DNA from: a bacterium
GTDB lineage: Bacteria; Zhuqueibacterota; QNDG01; JAGLOF01
NCBI GenBank assembly: GCA_023139105.1
Contig: JAGLOF010000029.1
Span: 1 to 39,284, forward strand
Length of the DNA: 39,284 bases
Direction of reading: 5' to 3'
The notes beneath the pieces are model-generated. The model searched no databases. It worked only from the letters and a program-made list of their open reading frames with translations, and was not told the origin of the DNA. The translations under genes and the position numbers were made by a program. Positions 1 through 11,361 of the stretch are shown here, in pieces; position 1 is the first letter of the stretch, and each line of letters opens with the position of its first letter.

Positions 1-2347
1 CAGATTGAATCATCATCTCTTCTGCCTGCTTACGAAGGGTAATGTCTGTAAAAATGCCACATAGGGCATAAGGTTTTTGATCTGTATCACATAGAGGGAA
101 TCTAACTGAGATATAGGTGTGCAGACCATCTTCAAACATTATCTGGTCTTCAAATTCAATAGCTCTGTTCTTTTTAAGCACTTCCTTATCATTAGCAACA
201 AAAGAAGCAGCCAACTCAGACGGAAAAATATCATAAAGTGTCTTGCCGATAGCTTCATCTCTATTGATATTATGAAGTTCCTCAAAACGCCTGTTCACCA
301 TGATGAAACGATTTTCCATGTCTTTCATAACCATAACTGAAGTTGTATTGTCAAAGATGGCCTGAAGTCGTTTCAGTTCAATTTGTTTGTATCTGGCTTT
401 ATTACGTTCAAATTGGATGAACCAAATAATCAAACTCATAATGAGTATAGCATACAAAGTATACGCCCACCATGTTCTCCAGGGTGGAGGCAAAATGATT
501 ACTTTGATACTCGTTTCTTTTTCATTCCAATAAGCATCATTATTAGATGCTTTTACACGGAAGACATATTCACCTGGTGATAGATCGGTATATGTAGCTC
601 TGCGATGCTTATAATCCGTATCAATCCAGTTTTCATTAAAGCCTTCTAATTTATATGCAAATTGATTTTTTTCAGACTGACTGTAACTCAGAGATGAAAA
701 TTCAAAGGCAAAAATAAAATCAGTGTAATTCAAAATAATTGTTTTAGTGTAACTTATGTTCTGTTTTAATACAGATGTATCGCTGACAGAAACTGATTTG
801 TTAAAAAGTAAAAAATCTGTGATGACTACATTAGGGATAGTAGTATTGCTTTTGATACTATCCGGAAAGAATTCATTATAACCCTTTATACCTCCAAAAT
901 ACATCCTACCACTTAGTCCACGGTGAAACGCTCCGGCATTGAATTCATTACTTTGTAGTCCGGCTTTTACATCATAATTATTAAAAACTTTCGTTTGGGG
1001 ATTAAATTTAGAGATCCCTTTATTTGTACTTAGCCACAGATTGTTCTGATCATCACCCAGTATACCGTAAATCACATCATTGGGCAGACCGTCTTTTTCC
1101 CTGTAAACTGTAAATATTTTTTCTTTTCTATCAAATTTATTAATTCCACCCCTGGTTCCAATCCAAAGATTACCCCGGGCATCATCGTAAATTGAGCGGA
1201 CAAAATCATTACTGAGTGAACGTGGATTGCCCACCTGATGGTGATAACTTGTGAATCGCTCTTCTTCTCTGTCGAATTCATTTAGTCCTCCGGATGTTCC
1301 AATCCACAAGCTGCCTTCTGCATCTTCATGAATCGCCCAGACAAAATCATTGCTTATGGAACATTGATCATCTTTGTCATACAAGTATCGTGTAAATGTT
1401 TCCTTTTTATCATCTAATTTATTTAAACCGCGATAAGTCCCGATCCATAAGCTACCCCGCGAATCTTCATATATTGTCCGTACATCACTGTTACTGAGGG
1501 AAGCTGGATTATCTACCTGGTGATAGTAATGAGTAAATTTATTATTATTTTTGTCAAATTTATCCAAACCATTCCTGGTTCCAATCCACAGACAGTCTCG
1601 TGAATCTACTAAAAGCGAACGAACTGTATTATCACTAATGCTGTGGGAATTATCTGCCAAATGTTGGTAGTGAGTGAATGTGTCTTTTTTTCTATCATAT
1701 TTATTCAGTCCCCTGAAAGTACCGACCCATACGATATCTCCGGTATCTTCATATATTGCCCTTACATAGTTATTACTGAGAGAATGTGGACGATTAGCCT
1801 GATGCTGAAAATGAATAAAATTTCTTTCCTGTATATCAAGTTTGTTTATGCCACCATAAGTTCCAATCCACAGGTTCCCACCATCATCTTCATTAATCGA
1901 TCGGACAAAGTTATTACTGAGAGAATTGGGATTTTGCGCTTCATATTGGAAGCGAGTGAATTTTTCAGCCTTACTGTCAAATCTATTTAATCCACCTCTG
2001 GTTCCAATCCAAAGATAGCCTTCACTATCTTCAAAAAGTGAAAGAAGATAATTACTGGTGAGACTGTTAATATCATCAGGATCATGGCGATAGATAGTAA
2101 AATCATATCCATCATACTTATTCAAACCCTCTTCCGTACCAAACCACATAAAACCTCGAGTGTCCTGCATTATGCAATAAACACTTACTTGCGACAACCC
2201 CTGCTCAAGAGAGATTCGTACAAAACGACTTTCTTTATTTATATCCAATGAGGTTGAATTTTGAGTTCTGGCATTACTGTTAACTGAAAGAAAGCCAATA
2301 AAACTTAAATACAGTAATAATTGTGTATAGTATTTAAACAACTTCAC
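1..2347 (-). CDS. Two-component propeller sensor histidine kinase, cut by the window edge
   Basis: The reading frame is open from a GTG at 2347 to base 1 and continues outside, giving 782 visible codons. The GTG is preceded by GAGGTG at good spacing and lies 30 bp after the stop of the next kinase gene, so the two are probably co-transcribed. The protein has a signal peptide, then at least nine two-component-regulator propeller repeats (recurring LWIGT...GLNKFD), a Y_Y_Y domain (YKLEGFNENWIDTDY), one transmembrane helix (around WWAYTLYAILIMSLIIWF) and a PAS domain. It ends in the frame of MMIQS, the segment just before the phospho-accepting histidine in the neighbouring kinases. The catalytic core is off the edge, so the kinase call rests on this shared lead-in. 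The propeller would sense a periplasmic ligand. Family membership is seen; the ligand is unknown. Confidence 0.85.
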   Translation of the reverse strand, partial: MKLFKYYTQLLLYLSFIGFLSVNSNARTQNSTSLDINKESRFVRISLEQGLSQVSVYCIMQDTRGFMWFGTEEGLNKYDGYDFTIYRHDPDDINSLTSNYLLSLFEDSEGYLWIGTRGGLNRFDSKAEKFTRFQYEAQNPNSLSNNFVRSINEDDGGNLWIGTYGGINKLDIQERNFIHFQHQANRPHSLSNNYVRAIYEDTGDIVWVGTFRGLNKYDRKKDTFTHYQHLADNSHSISDNTVRSLLVDSRDCLWIGTRNGLDKFDKNNNKFTHYYHQVDNPASLSNSDVRTIYEDSRGSLWIGTYRGLNKLDDKKETFTRYLYDKDDQCSISNDFVWAIHEDAEGSLWIGTSGGLNEFDREEERFTSYHHQVGNPRSLSNDFVRSIYDDARGNLWIGTRGGINKFDRKEKIFTVYREKDGLPNDVIYGILGDDQNNLWLSTNKGISKFNPQTKVFNNYDVKAGLQSNEFNAGAFHRGLSGRMYFGGIKGYNEFFPDSIKSNTTIPNVVITDFLLFNKSVSVSDTSVLKQNISYTKTIILNYTDFIFAFEFSSLSYSQSEKNQFAYKLEGFNENWIDTDYKHRRATYTDLSPGEYVFRVKASNNDAYWNEKETSIKVIILPPPWRTWWAYTLYAILIMSLIIWFIQFERNKARYKQIELKRLQAIFDNTTSVMVMKDMENRFIMVNRRFEELHNINRDEAIGKTLYDIFPSELAASFVANDKEVLKKNRAIEFEDQIMFEDGLHTYISVRFPLCDTDQKPYALCGIFTDITLRKQAEEMMIQS

Positions 2348-2376
2348 CTTACACCTCAAACCTGATGTTTTGTAAA

Positions 2377-5300
2377 TCAAATATCATTTGATCGAAGAAC
2401 CGGCAACGTAATAATGAATTTTGCTCCTTTACCGGGAATAGATTCCACCCACATTCTACCTCCATGATTCTCGGTAATGATAAAATATGACACCGAAAGA
2501 CCCAGACCTGTACCCGAACCTTCTGCCTTGGTAGTGAAGAAAGGTTCAAAGATACGACGCCGCGTTGCTTCATCCATACCCGGGCCATTGTCTTCAATCT
2601 CAATTCTCATCATATTTTTCTGCTCATCCTCAGCCAGCCTCAGTATGAAACAGGATTTCTTTATTTCTCCATTTTCAATTTTCAATTTTTCATTTTCCTT
2701 CTGCATTGCCTGAGCACCATTCTTTAATAGATTAAGAATGACCTGCTGTATTTTACTGGCCTCACAGGAAATCCATGGCAGATTGCGTTCATACTCTCTT
2801 ATAATTTCCAGATTTTTAAAATCATAGTTCTTCCTCATATCATAGTCACTGGAACATAACTCTATTGTTTTATCCACAAGATCTTTGATATCGGCAGGCA
2901 CAAATTTTGATTCACTTTTACGGCTGAACGAGAGCATGTTATCCACAATAGTAGCAGCATGACGCGCTGATTCCATTACTGTCTTCATCATCTCAATTAA
3001 TCCGCGTTCTTTATGATATTCTACTAACTTGTCAAATGATATACCGCATTCATCTGCCACAGTCAGGTTCTTTGGAAGATCAGCAGAAACTCTATTTTGC
3101 ATAACCTGCATAGTCTGAATTATGCCTGCCAGAGGATTATTTATCTCATGGGCCATTCCTGCTGCCAGGCCGCCAACAGACATCATCTTTTCCGATTGAA
3201 TCATCATCTCTTCCAGACGTACTCGTTCTGTCACATCATCCACTCTGATAACTGCACCTTTAACACCATTGGCAATAAGTGGAAAAACCGTAATATCACA
3301 ATATGACATTTCGCCAGCAAGTGGCTGCTTAACTTTAAATGCCTGCTCAATTCTTCTGTTCTTTATAGCTTGTTTAATTTTATTCATTTCTAATCTACAC
3401 TGTGGGAAAACTTTATAAACCATTTGGCCTTTTGCTTGTTCAGCATTGATATGGGTTACTTTTTCCGCTCTGTTGTTCCACTGTATCACTCGGCCTTCAA
3501 CATCAACTCCAATGAGTGCAGATGGCATAGAATTGATAATATTGGAAAGCATATTACGCAAGTGCCGCATTTCATCTTCAGCTTGTTCTAACTCAAGGTT
3601 ATGCTTTTCAAGCTCTTTATTTCTTTTCAATATATAATTTGTACGCATTTTGTGAACTGTAATTATTACACCCAACATTAACAAAACCATCATTAAACGG
3701 AACCACAATGTCTTCCAGAACGGCGGTAAGATTCGTATTATTACAGACGTTTCATCTTCACTCCAATAACCATCATCATTAGAGGCCATAACTTTAAATT
3801 CATATTTACCGTATGATAAATTTGTATAAGTAGCCCTGCGATGCATGTAATCTGTTTCAATCCAGTCTTTATCAAAACCTTCTAATTTATATTTATATTG
3901 ATTCTTCTCAGGCTGTCTGTAGCTTAAAGCTGAAAATTCCAATGCAAATATATAATCCGTATAATTTAAAGTAATTTGCCTGGTGAAATTAATATGCTGG
4001 TCTAATTGAAACTGATCAGACTTAATTCCCGGACGTCTAACGCCGATGGATTTATTAAACAATAAAAAATCAGTAATAACAACAGGCGCTATGTAAGTAT
4101 TTTCCTTTACACTGTCAGGATAAAAAACATTATATCCGTTAATACCACCAAAATACATTCTTCCGACACTGTCTTTGAAGTATGCACCAATATTGAATCC
4201 GTCGCTTTGCAGCCCATCATCTTTGTTATAATTATGAAAGGTTTCAGATTGAGGATTAAATTTACTTATTCCTTTATTAGTACTTAACCATAAATTTTGA
4301 CTATCATCTTTAAGGATTCCCAAAATGGAATTATTGGGTAAACCATCTTTTTCCTTGTAATGAATAAAAGTTTCTGTCTTCAAATTAAATTTGTTAAGCC
4401 CGCCTCCATCTGTACCTATCCACAGTGTGCTGTCGGCGTCTCTAAAAAGCGAAATAACTATCTTATGACTGAGACTGTTCAATGTATCAGCCTGATATTG
4501 ATAATTTTTAAAAGTTCCTGCTTTGGGATCAAATTTACTTAGTCCATTTAAGGTCCCAATCCATAATCCTCCATTGGTATTTTTAATCATAGTATTTATA
4601 AAATTATTATTTAGGGAAAGTGGATCATCGGGCTGATGTTGAAAATGAAAAAAAGTTTCCGTTTCTTTATCAAATCCATAAAGCCCTTCACCATAACTCC
4701 CAATCCACAAGTTCCCCTCAACCCCTTCCAAAATTCGTGTAACTATTTGGGGACTGCATCTATTTGAAGAATCCGCAGATTTAAAATAGTTAGTAAAAGT
4801 CTCTGTCTTTAAGTCAAATTTATTTAGCCCGCCAAACCAGGTTCCTATCCAGAAATCTCTATTGGAATCTTCATAAATTGAATTGATAACACTATTCGAA
4901 AGACTGTTTGAATTTTCAGGTTCATGTACATATTCGATGAAGTTTCCTGTTATACTATCAAATCTATTGAGCCCACCATCTGTCCCTATCCATATATTAT
5001 TACCTGAATCTTCAAAAAATGACCAGACCTGGTTATTTATAAGACTGTTTGGATTATTAAACTCTTTACGATAGTGGGCAAATGCTTCCATATACGGATC
5101 AAATTTATTTACACCTCCTCCTTGAGTTCCAACCCAAATGTTACCCCCTGCATCTCTATAAAGTGCGTAGATAAAATTACTAGCAAGACTATTTATATTA
5201 TCTGCCTCATTCTGATAATGCGAAAATATTTCTTTGATCGGATCAAATTTAAATATTCCGCCTCCGTAAGTTCCAATCCATAAACAGTTTCTATCATCTT

Positions 5301-6192
5301 CAATAATGGATGTTATAAAATTACTATTAAAACTCTCAATATTATTAATTTTGTGTTGATAAAGAGTAAATATTCCTGTCTCCGGATCAAATTTATTAAG
5401 CCCGCCACGTTTTGTTCCAATCCACAGGTTATTATAAACATCTTCATATATTATCATTACAGAATTATCACTAATGGAATGTTGGCTATTTGCCTGATGT
5501 TTGTAATGCATGAATGTTTCTGTGTCTCTGTCAAACTTGCATAACCCACCTCCATCTGTCCCAATCCATAAATTATTCTTACTATCTTCATAAATAATCT
5601 TAACTTTGTTATTACTAATAGTGCTTGAATTATCCGCCTGATATTGATAGCGTGTAAATTTTTCAGTAAGCGGATCAAATTTATTCAGTCCACCACCATT
5701 AGTACCAATCCAGAAACTCCCTTTAGAATCCTCAAAAATAGAATATACATCATCATAACTAAGGCTATGTGGATTATCAGCCTGATACCTGTAATGAATA
5801 AATGTCTCGGCCTTGGGATCAAACTTATTGAGTCCTCCTCCACGAGCAGTCAGCCACAAAAAACCATTGGAATCTTCATAAATACAATAAATTATGTTGT
5901 GACTTATGCTGTAATCATCTTCCTGCTTATAACGATAGACGGTAAATTGATAGCCGTCATATTTGGCAAGTCCATCCTGAGTTCCAAACCACATAAAACC
6001 ACTTTTATCCTGTAAAATACAGCTTACCCATGCATGTGGCAGACCCTGCTCAATAGAAATCTGTTCAAAATAATTCCGTTTATTATGATGTAACTGAAAA
6101 TTATTACTGGTTTGTGCTATGCCATCAACAGCCATGTTGATTCCAAGACATAAAAACATCAAAAACAGTTGATAATATTTCACTACTACCAT
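2377..6192 (-). CDS. Propeller/Y_Y_Y/PAS sensor histidine kinase
   Basis: I chose the ATG at 6192 ([10 protein letters not shown]) because GAGGTG sits just upstream; an in-frame ATG at 6246 lacks a site. The 1271-residue product has a signal peptide and about twelve propeller repeats ([14 protein letters not shown] type) filling roughly residues 35-690. A Y_Y_Y domain ([15 protein letters not shown]) and a transmembrane helix near residue 810 follow, then a short coiled coil and a PAS domain. The HisKA domain has its phosphorylation site in GMAHEINNP, with His near residue 1015. The HATPase domain has its N box ([11 protein letters not shown]), G1 (DNGPGMD), F (FEPFFTTK) and G2 (GTGLGLS) boxes. 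Unlike classic hybrid two-component systems of Bacteroidetes, it has no receiver or AraC domain, so it needs a separate response regulator, which is not nearby. About 35-45 extra residues separate the histidine helix from its partner helix. Confidence 0.93.
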   Translation of the reverse strand: MVVVKYYQLFLMFLCLGINMAVDGIAQTSNNFQLHHNKRNYFEQISIEQGLPHAWVSCILQDKSGFMWFGTQDGLAKYDGYQFTVYRYKQEDDYSISHNIIYCIYEDSNGFLWLTARGGGLNKFDPKAETFIHYRYQADNPHSLSYDDVYSIFEDSKGSFWIGTNGGGLNKFDPLTEKFTRYQYQADNSSTISNNKVKIIYEDSKNNLWIGTDGGGLCKFDRDTETFMHYKHQANSQHSISDNSVMIIYEDVYNNLWIGTKRGGLNKFDPETGIFTLYQHKINNIESFNSNFITSIIEDDRNCLWIGTYGGGIFKFDPIKEIFSHYQNEADNINSLASNFIYALYRDAGGNIWVGTQGGGVNKFDPYMEAFAHYRKEFNNPNSLINNQVWSFFEDSGNNIWIGTDGGLNRFDSITGNFIEYVHEPENSNSLSNSVINSIYEDSNRDFWIGTWFGGLNKFDLKTETFTNYFKSADSSNRCSPQIVTRILEGVEGNLWIGSYGEGLYGFDKETETFFHFQHQPDDPLSLNNNFINTMIKNTNGGLWIGTLNGLSKFDPKAGTFKNYQYQADTLNSLSHKIVISLFRDADSTLWIGTDGGGLNKFNLKTETFIHYKEKDGLPNNSILGILKDDSQNLWLSTNKGISKFNPQSETFHNYNKDDGLQSDGFNIGAYFKDSVGRMYFGGINGYNVFYPDSVKENTYIAPVVITDFLLFNKSIGVRRPGIKSDQFQLDQHINFTRQITLNYTDYIFALEFSALSYRQPEKNQYKYKLEGFDKDWIETDYMHRRATYTNLSYGKYEFKVMASNDDGYWSEDETSVIIRILPPFWKTLWFRLMMVLLMLGVIITVHKMRTNYILKRNKELEKHNLELEQAEDEMRHLRNMLSNIINSMPSALIGVDVEGRVIQWNNRAEKVTHINAEQAKGQMVYKVFPQCRLEMNKIKQAIKNRRIEQAFKVKQPLAGEMSYCDITVFPLIANGVKGAVIRVDDVTERVRLEEMMIQSEKMMSVGGLAAGMAHEINNPLAGIIQTMQVMQNRVSADLPKNLTVADECGISFDKLVEYHKERGLIEMMKTVMESARHAATIVDNMLSFSRKSESKFVPADIKDLVDKTIELCSSDYDMRKNYDFKNLEIIREYERNLPWISCEASKIQQVILNLLKNGAQAMQKENEKLKIENGEIKKSCFILRLAEDEQKNMMRIEIEDNGPGMDEATRRRIFEPFFTTKAEGSGTGLGLSVSYFIITENHGGRMWVESIPGKGAKFIITLPVLRSNDI

Positions 6193-6321
6193 ATTCCACC
6201 TCAATGATTCGTAAAAATCACTATTCTCATTACAATAACCAGGCAAACTACATACTTAATATCCATTCATAGGCAATGCGCAATATAATGCGCGATCTTT
6301 TCACTTTTTCATTGTTCATTG

Positions 6322-9300
6322 TCAATTGTTTCCGATCGGTAGTCTTATAATAAATTTAGCACCCTTCCCGGGTGTAGATTCTACACTCAACATACCATTA
6401 TGATTTTCAGTAATTATAAAATATGAAACCGATAGCCCCAGTCCTGTTCCCACTCCAACAGCTTTAGTTGTGAAAAAGGGTTCAAAAGCACGCTTGCAGG
6501 TCTCTTTGTCCATTCCGGAACCATTATCCTCTATTTCAATACGTAACATATGTTCTTCCATTTCATGAGCCAACCTAATAATAAAACATGGCTCCCAAGT
6601 GCCGGCATCTTCATGTCTTTCTTTCTTTTCCTGCATGGCCTGAGCACCATTACGCAGGATATTTAGCAGCACTTGTTGAATCTTGCCACCTTCACATGGC
6701 ACAAGTGGTAAATTCCCTTCATATTCTCTGATAATTTTTATCATTTTAAAATCATAATTTCTTTTCATATCATAGTCTGTCACTGCAAGTACAATAGTCT
6801 TCTCAATAAGCTCTGAAATAATGTAAGATGATTTGCCAGCATTACTTTTCCGGGCGAAACTCAGCATGTTATCTACAATATCTGCAACTCGTCGACCGGA
6901 TTTATTTATAGTTTCCAGCATAGACGGTATATCACATGCTTCCATGTATTTGATAATAGCTTCTATTGTAGTACCTGCATCTTCAGCCTTTTTCCTGTTA
7001 ACAGAACTACTAATTTGCTTACCGAGACGATTTGCCATGACACTTGCAGTTTGCATTATGCCTGCCAAAGGATTATTTATCTCATGAGCCATGCCAGCTG
7101 CAAGGCCTCCAACAGATAGCATCTTTTCCGATTGGATCATCATCTCTTCCAAATGAACCTTATCAGTAACATCATCAATCCTTATGACAGCTCCTTCAAC
7201 CCCGTTGGCAGTAAGTGGATAGATAGTAATATTTTCATAACGAAGCATACCATTTACATGTCTGGCCTGTTTCAGATCTACTTGCTTATGCTGTTCAATA
7301 ATAGCTTTCTCTATTTTATTCATTTCTCTTGACAAGTAAGGCATGACTTCATTCAACCGCTCTCCCACAGCATCCTTGAAAGAAACCCCCGTAGCATGTT
7401 CAGCTTCTATATTCCATTGAGTTACACAACCAGCTATATCTACACCAATAAGCACTGAAGGCATTGAATCAATAATATTGGCAATATAATTTTTTGACTT
7501 CTCTAATTCTTTTGAAAATAATAATATATTCAGGCTTTCGGTTATACGACTGCCAATCTCATGAAACAATCTTATCTCATCATCTGTCCAGATTTTCTCT
7601 TGCGCACAGTAATGAATTCCAAGCAGCCACGCTTTATTTATTTTTGGAATCAAGGGCATAACAAGCTGAGATTTAACAGAAAATTCCTCAAGCAGCTGCC
7701 GCGAAATCTTTGGATTTCGTGTGGCAAAGAAAGCCGTTGGATTTTTATTATCCAGTGCAATTCTTAATATCTCTGCTGCTTCAACATCAACAGGAAGTGT
7801 CAATCCTTCAGAAATTTTCCACTCTGCCCTTGTACGCGTTACAGCAACTTCATATTCAGCAGCCTCCGGATCGGCAGGGTACAGCAGCCAGGCTCTGTCA
7901 CATTCAAAAATATCCAACATAACCTTAAGAACATTTCTTAACATTCTTTCAAGATCAGTTTTGTAGATTATCTCTCTGCTAATTTTTGCAAGATCTTTCT
8001 CTCTGGTCTCCAACTTCTTTCTTTTAGTGATATCTGTAATTACACCATTCCAGAGTATTTTACCATCATCAACCTTCTGTGGAGTAGCTGAAATAATAAA
8101 CCATTTTTCCAATCCGCCCGGAATAATAAAAGGTGCCTCAAATACAAATGGTTTTAGTTCTTTATTTGCCAGCTCCTCTACTATATGCAATTTCTCCTGA
8201 TAATCTTCACGCACCTGCTTATAAAGAAGCAGTGGATTGTTTATTACTTGATCAGCAGAAATATTGTTAAGTTCTTTTATATTTTCGCTAATATATCTGA
8301 ACTTTCTGTGTTCATCAGGGCTACTGACAACCTGATAAATAACAGCATTCGGCAGGTTATTGGAAATACTCCTGAGCTGTTCCTCACTTGCACGTAATGC
8401 CTGCTCTATATGTACCTGTTCAGAAATATCCCGCCATATTGTATGCAATAAAACCTCACCTTTTTCAATAATTGCAGTGAGTGCAACATCAACAGGAAAT
8501 ACTTCTCCATTCCTACGTACATGATTCCAGATGAAACGATGGCATCCCCTTTCTCTGGCAATTCTCATCATCTCTCGTGATTTTTCCAGAGATTGTCTGC
8601 CGTCAGCTTGATATTCCGGAGAAAGTTTTGAGGGATGAACATTAAACAATTCATCCTTATCATCATAGCCGAGCATTGCGACAGCAGCCGCATTACACTT
8701 GACAAAGCGTTCATTTTTAATGATTAATATTGCATTATAGGAATTCTCAAAGAATGTTCTGTATCTAAGCTCACTCTCTTTTAATTCTGCTTCAATCTTC
8801 TTCCGTTCGGTAATATTCCTTTGAGTAAAAACAATTTTCTTCCCGATAGGAGTTGCAAATGCCTCTACATGACACCAGCCCCCTGATTTTACAGGCAAAC
8901 GATACTCAATTTTTTCAAATATCTCTTCATTTTCACCTGTAACAAGCTGTTGTATCTTAGCTGATATATATTTATGCAGCAGGGGCAATAATCTTTTTTT
9001 ATCTTCGGGATGAATCAAATCTATAGCAGACCTGCCAATCAACTCCTCAGGAGAGTACCCCAAAATCTTTTCATAGGAAGGACTCGCATAAATAATTTTC
9101 ACTTTCATGTCAAATGTTGTGATGCCGACTAAATCTCTTGTATTCTCTGTAATTAAACGTAACCTGGCTTCACTTGCCTGTAAATCTTGTTTAAGCTGTT
9201 CCAGCTCTTTGTTAAGTTCAGGAGAATTATATTCAACGTGTTTTTCTATGCTGCTTTCTTGATGATATTTATGCTCTGCTGCAATGATATCCAAAATGCA

Positions 9301-9591
9301 GAATGCTGTATTATATAAGCCGGGAAGCATGTCTTCAGTAATTGTAAGTTGATAAAAGCCGGGACTGCCAGGGACTTGAGAGAATACATCTCCACGCATA
9401 ATAATAAGCCCACATTTCACATGAGCATTATATTTAAAAATTTCCAGACCTTCATCTACTGTATCTACAAAAAGCGCAAGTTCTTCACAGGGAGATTGAA
9501 GGCCGTCTTCAGAGAACTCATGGAAGCCCTCAGGACAGAAAGAACTAAGAGAGAGAAATTTTTTACTCTCACTATTATTTAATCTTGGCAT
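6322..9591 (-). CDS. Multi-PAS/GAF sensor histidine kinase
   Basis: The 1089-residue product starts at an ATG preceded by AAGGAAG. There is no signal peptide or transmembrane helix, so it is probably cytoplasmic. An N-terminal stretch of about 115 residues is not recognised. Then come three PAS domains (about residues 140-270, 275-400 and 400-530), a GAF domain (about 545-690, starting DLERMLRNVLKVML), a fourth PAS (about 705-800), HisKA with GMAHEINNP (His near 836) and HATPase ([22 protein letters not shown]). The fourth PAS, HisKA and HATPase are closely related to those of the gene ending at 2377, including the insertion after the histidine helix. The kinases therefore arose by duplication of a common transmitter joined to different sensors. 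Spacing to the next kinase is 129 bp, so co-transcription is possible but not shown. No receiver domain is present. Confidence 0.93.
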   Translation of the reverse strand: MPRLNNSESKKFLSLSSFCPEGFHEFSEDGLQSPCEELALFVDTVDEGLEIFKYNAHVKCGLIIMRGDVFSQVPGSPGFYQLTITEDMLPGLYNTAFCILDIIAAEHKYHQESSIEKHVEYNSPELNKELEQLKQDLQASEARLRLITENTRDLVGITTFDMKVKIIYASPSYEKILGYSPEELIGRSAIDLIHPEDKKRLLPLLHKYISAKIQQLVTGENEEIFEKIEYRLPVKSGGWCHVEAFATPIGKKIVFTQRNITERKKIEAELKESELRYRTFFENSYNAILIIKNERFVKCNAAAVAMLGYDDKDELFNVHPSKLSPEYQADGRQSLEKSREMMRIARERGCHRFIWNHVRRNGEVFPVDVALTAIIEKGEVLLHTIWRDISEQVHIEQALRASEEQLRSISNNLPNAVIYQVVSSPDEHRKFRYISENIKELNNISADQVINNPLLLYKQVREDYQEKLHIVEELANKELKPFVFEAPFIIPGGLEKWFIISATPQKVDDGKILWNGVITDITKRKKLETREKDLAKISREIIYKTDLERMLRNVLKVMLDIFECDRAWLLYPADPEAAEYEVAVTRTRAEWKISEGLTLPVDVEAAEILRIALDNKNPTAFFATRNPKISRQLLEEFSVKSQLVMPLIPKINKAWLLGIHYCAQEKIWTDDEIRLFHEIGSRITESLNILLFSKELEKSKNYIANIIDSMPSVLIGVDIAGCVTQWNIEAEHATGVSFKDAVGERLNEVMPYLSREMNKIEKAIIEQHKQVDLKQARHVNGMLRYENITIYPLTANGVEGAVIRIDDVTDKVHLEEMMIQSEKMLSVGGLAAGMAHEINNPLAGIMQTASVMANRLGKQISSSVNRKKAEDAGTTIEAIIKYMEACDIPSMLETINKSGRRVADIVDNMLSFARKSNAGKSSYIISELIEKTIVLAVTDYDMKRNYDFKMIKIIREYEGNLPLVPCEGGKIQQVLLNILRNGAQAMQEKKERHEDAGTWEPCFIIRLAHEMEEHMLRIEIEDNGSGMDKETCKRAFEPFFTTKAVGVGTGLGLSVSYFIITENHNGMLSVESTPGKGAKFIIRLPIGNN

Positions 9592-10202
9592 TACAACTTC
9601 CTTCGCTCATGTGTAAAATCAATCAGTAATCAGATGCCATTTCAGTTTCAGTTTGAACGCTTCTAATATTATTTTAATTTCAAAAATACTATAAATTCAA
9701 CTTGAATTCGAGGGTATTCTGTACACTATTATAAAAAATTTACAAATCATTAGAAATCGCCCTTATCAATGACATATAAATACAAATATATGACGATAAT
9801 ACATATATAAGCATTCCTGCAAATTACCACTCATTCCAATAATAGCGTAATTTCAATAAAAACAAAGACTTCTATAAACACCCCAATAACAATTGAGACA
9901 TCGTATATATTGCATTATGTATGTATATTATTAAAAAAAAGATATGGCATACTTAATCCTGTCAAATATGCGTAACTTTGAAGAGAAAAATTGATTATAT
10001 CAATAAATATCTTTCAATTTTCATGCCAGATTATTAATCGATGATAAGGATAAAATATATGGGGAATAGATCACAGATGATGACGTAATTATAACTCTGT
10101 CATATTAATAGTAAAATCTTTTTCCAGATTATTCAAGTTCAAGGTAAACTTCTACTGATTGTTTAAAAATTAAAAATTATTTATGTTTTCCCTGATAAAA
10201 AT
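9592..10202. other. Intergenic region, AT-rich, no gene seen
   Basis: This 611-bp stretch separates the kinase gene from the peptidase gene; both are on the minus strand. It is very AT-rich, with many short stop-bounded frames and no recognisable protein remnant. It probably contains the promoter for the multi-PAS kinase near 9600-9760 and the transcription end of the peptidase gene near 10140-10200, but I see no convincing terminator hairpin or consensus promoter. Confidence 0.5.
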
Positions 10203-11348
10203 TTAGTCTACTCGGCTGTATTGATCTGTTGGCATATTAATACCTAGCCACTTTATCAATGAATTTTCAGCAATATTCATATTTTCTTTTGACAAATCTT
10301 TAATTTTAAACTTATGGCCCAGACCTTTAGCAATGATTTGAATCGAATTAATTGATTCTTTAGGATTAACTTTCCCTGCTGTCCAAATATCATTTTCACC
10401 ATATAGATAAATTATATTGTTAGCTTTAGTTTGAAGAAATTCAAGTATTTTGGGCATTAATTTAGCATCAAAAACTAACTCATTTGCAGATTTGGGCGCA
10501 AAAACACTTGGGTTTATTTCTGTAACCTTTTCTAAAAATGGAGTTAAATGTTCAGAATTATATCCATAAAAACCAAGTTCGATAGCTTGTTGATAAAAAA
10601 GTGTTTCATTGTACTTTAATCGCTTGGTAGAAAAATTTGCACTTGAAGCAATTTTTAATATAGCTTCTCTATTTTTTAAGCAATTAATTTGGAAACCCAT
10701 CATTCGTTCTTTTGTCGTCTCACCACATAAAACATTTATGTGTTCTGGAATTCGATTGTCTTTCAAGCCAATTATGATTGGAGCAACATACACTACACTT
10801 GCCTGCACATCAGCAGGGTAGTAATATTTATGAAACAAAGCGGCCATTCCCCCTTTGCTTTTCCCTGTTGAAACCCATTTTCTGTTATAAATTGTTTTAA
10901 GTAATTCAATAATCCTATGATGATCTGAAGCTGCTTGCCAAGTAGTTAGATGTTTCCATTCAAGGGGTTTTGGTTTTGAATGTCCGAAATATCTGTGCTC
11001 TACAATAATTTGGTTTGCATTTAGCAAGTTGCTGAGTTCTCGTTTTTTATGCCAAGGAACATCATATCCATGTGTTTCAAAAACTATTGGTTTATTGAAA
11101 CCGGCATGTGATAAAAAAACTTTTTGAGTAAATTTTGGGCCTGTGAGATTTTTATGGTCAATAGGTTGTACAATTGCTAATTCATACGATTCATTAAATC
11201 CTTTTAAGGTTTCAATTTTTTTCACATAAACACCTGATAGTGATTTTAGTTCATCATAAAGCGTTCTATGCTGTGAATAAGATTCTTGACAAGAAATACA
11301 CACAAAAAATAAAATTACAACAAAACTGTTAAATTTCAGTATTTTCAT
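10203..11348 (-). CDS. Secreted S37-family (tripeptidyl aminopeptidase-like) serine peptidase
   Basis: I chose the ATG at 11348 (MKILKFNSF) because AAAAAGG lies 8 nt upstream; an in-frame ATG at 11369 has no site. The protein (381 residues) starts with a hydrophobic signal followed by CISC, perhaps a lipoprotein cleavage site with an imperfect lipobox. The body is an alpha/beta hydrolase of the PS-10/S37 type. It has the VEHRYFG motif, the nucleophile elbow GKSKGGM with the catalytic Ser, an acid candidate in YGENDIWT and a His candidate in GLGHKF. S37 enzymes release tripeptides from protein N termini. Here it would act outside the inner membrane. The upstream reading frame ends 14 bp before this start, suggesting a former operon with the decayed lipoprotein gene. 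The family call is from remembered motifs; substrate is unknown. Confidence 0.8.
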   Translation of the reverse strand: MKILKFNSFVVILFFVCISCQESYSQHRTLYDELKSLSGVYVKKIETLKGFNESYELAIVQPIDHKNLTGPKFTQKVFLSHAGFNKPIVFETHGYDVPWHKKRELSNLLNANQIIVEHRYFGHSKPKPLEWKHLTTWQAASDHHRIIELLKTIYNRKWVSTGKSKGGMAALFHKYYYPADVQASVVYVAPIIIGLKDNRIPEHINVLCGETTKERMMGFQINCLKNREAILKIASSANFSTKRLKYNETLFYQQAIELGFYGYNSEHLTPFLEKVTEINPSVFAPKSANELVFDAKLMPKILEFLQTKANNIIYLYGENDIWTAGKVNPKESINSIQIIAKGLGHKFKIKDLSKENMNIAENSLIKWLGINMPTDQYSRVD

Positions 11349-11361
11349 AAGCATAACCTTT

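Noticed and set aside
7561-7966. Overlapping plus-strand frames inside the kinase genes
   Set aside because: They are antisense shadows of the PAS/GAF kinase, whose domains are continuous on the minus strand.
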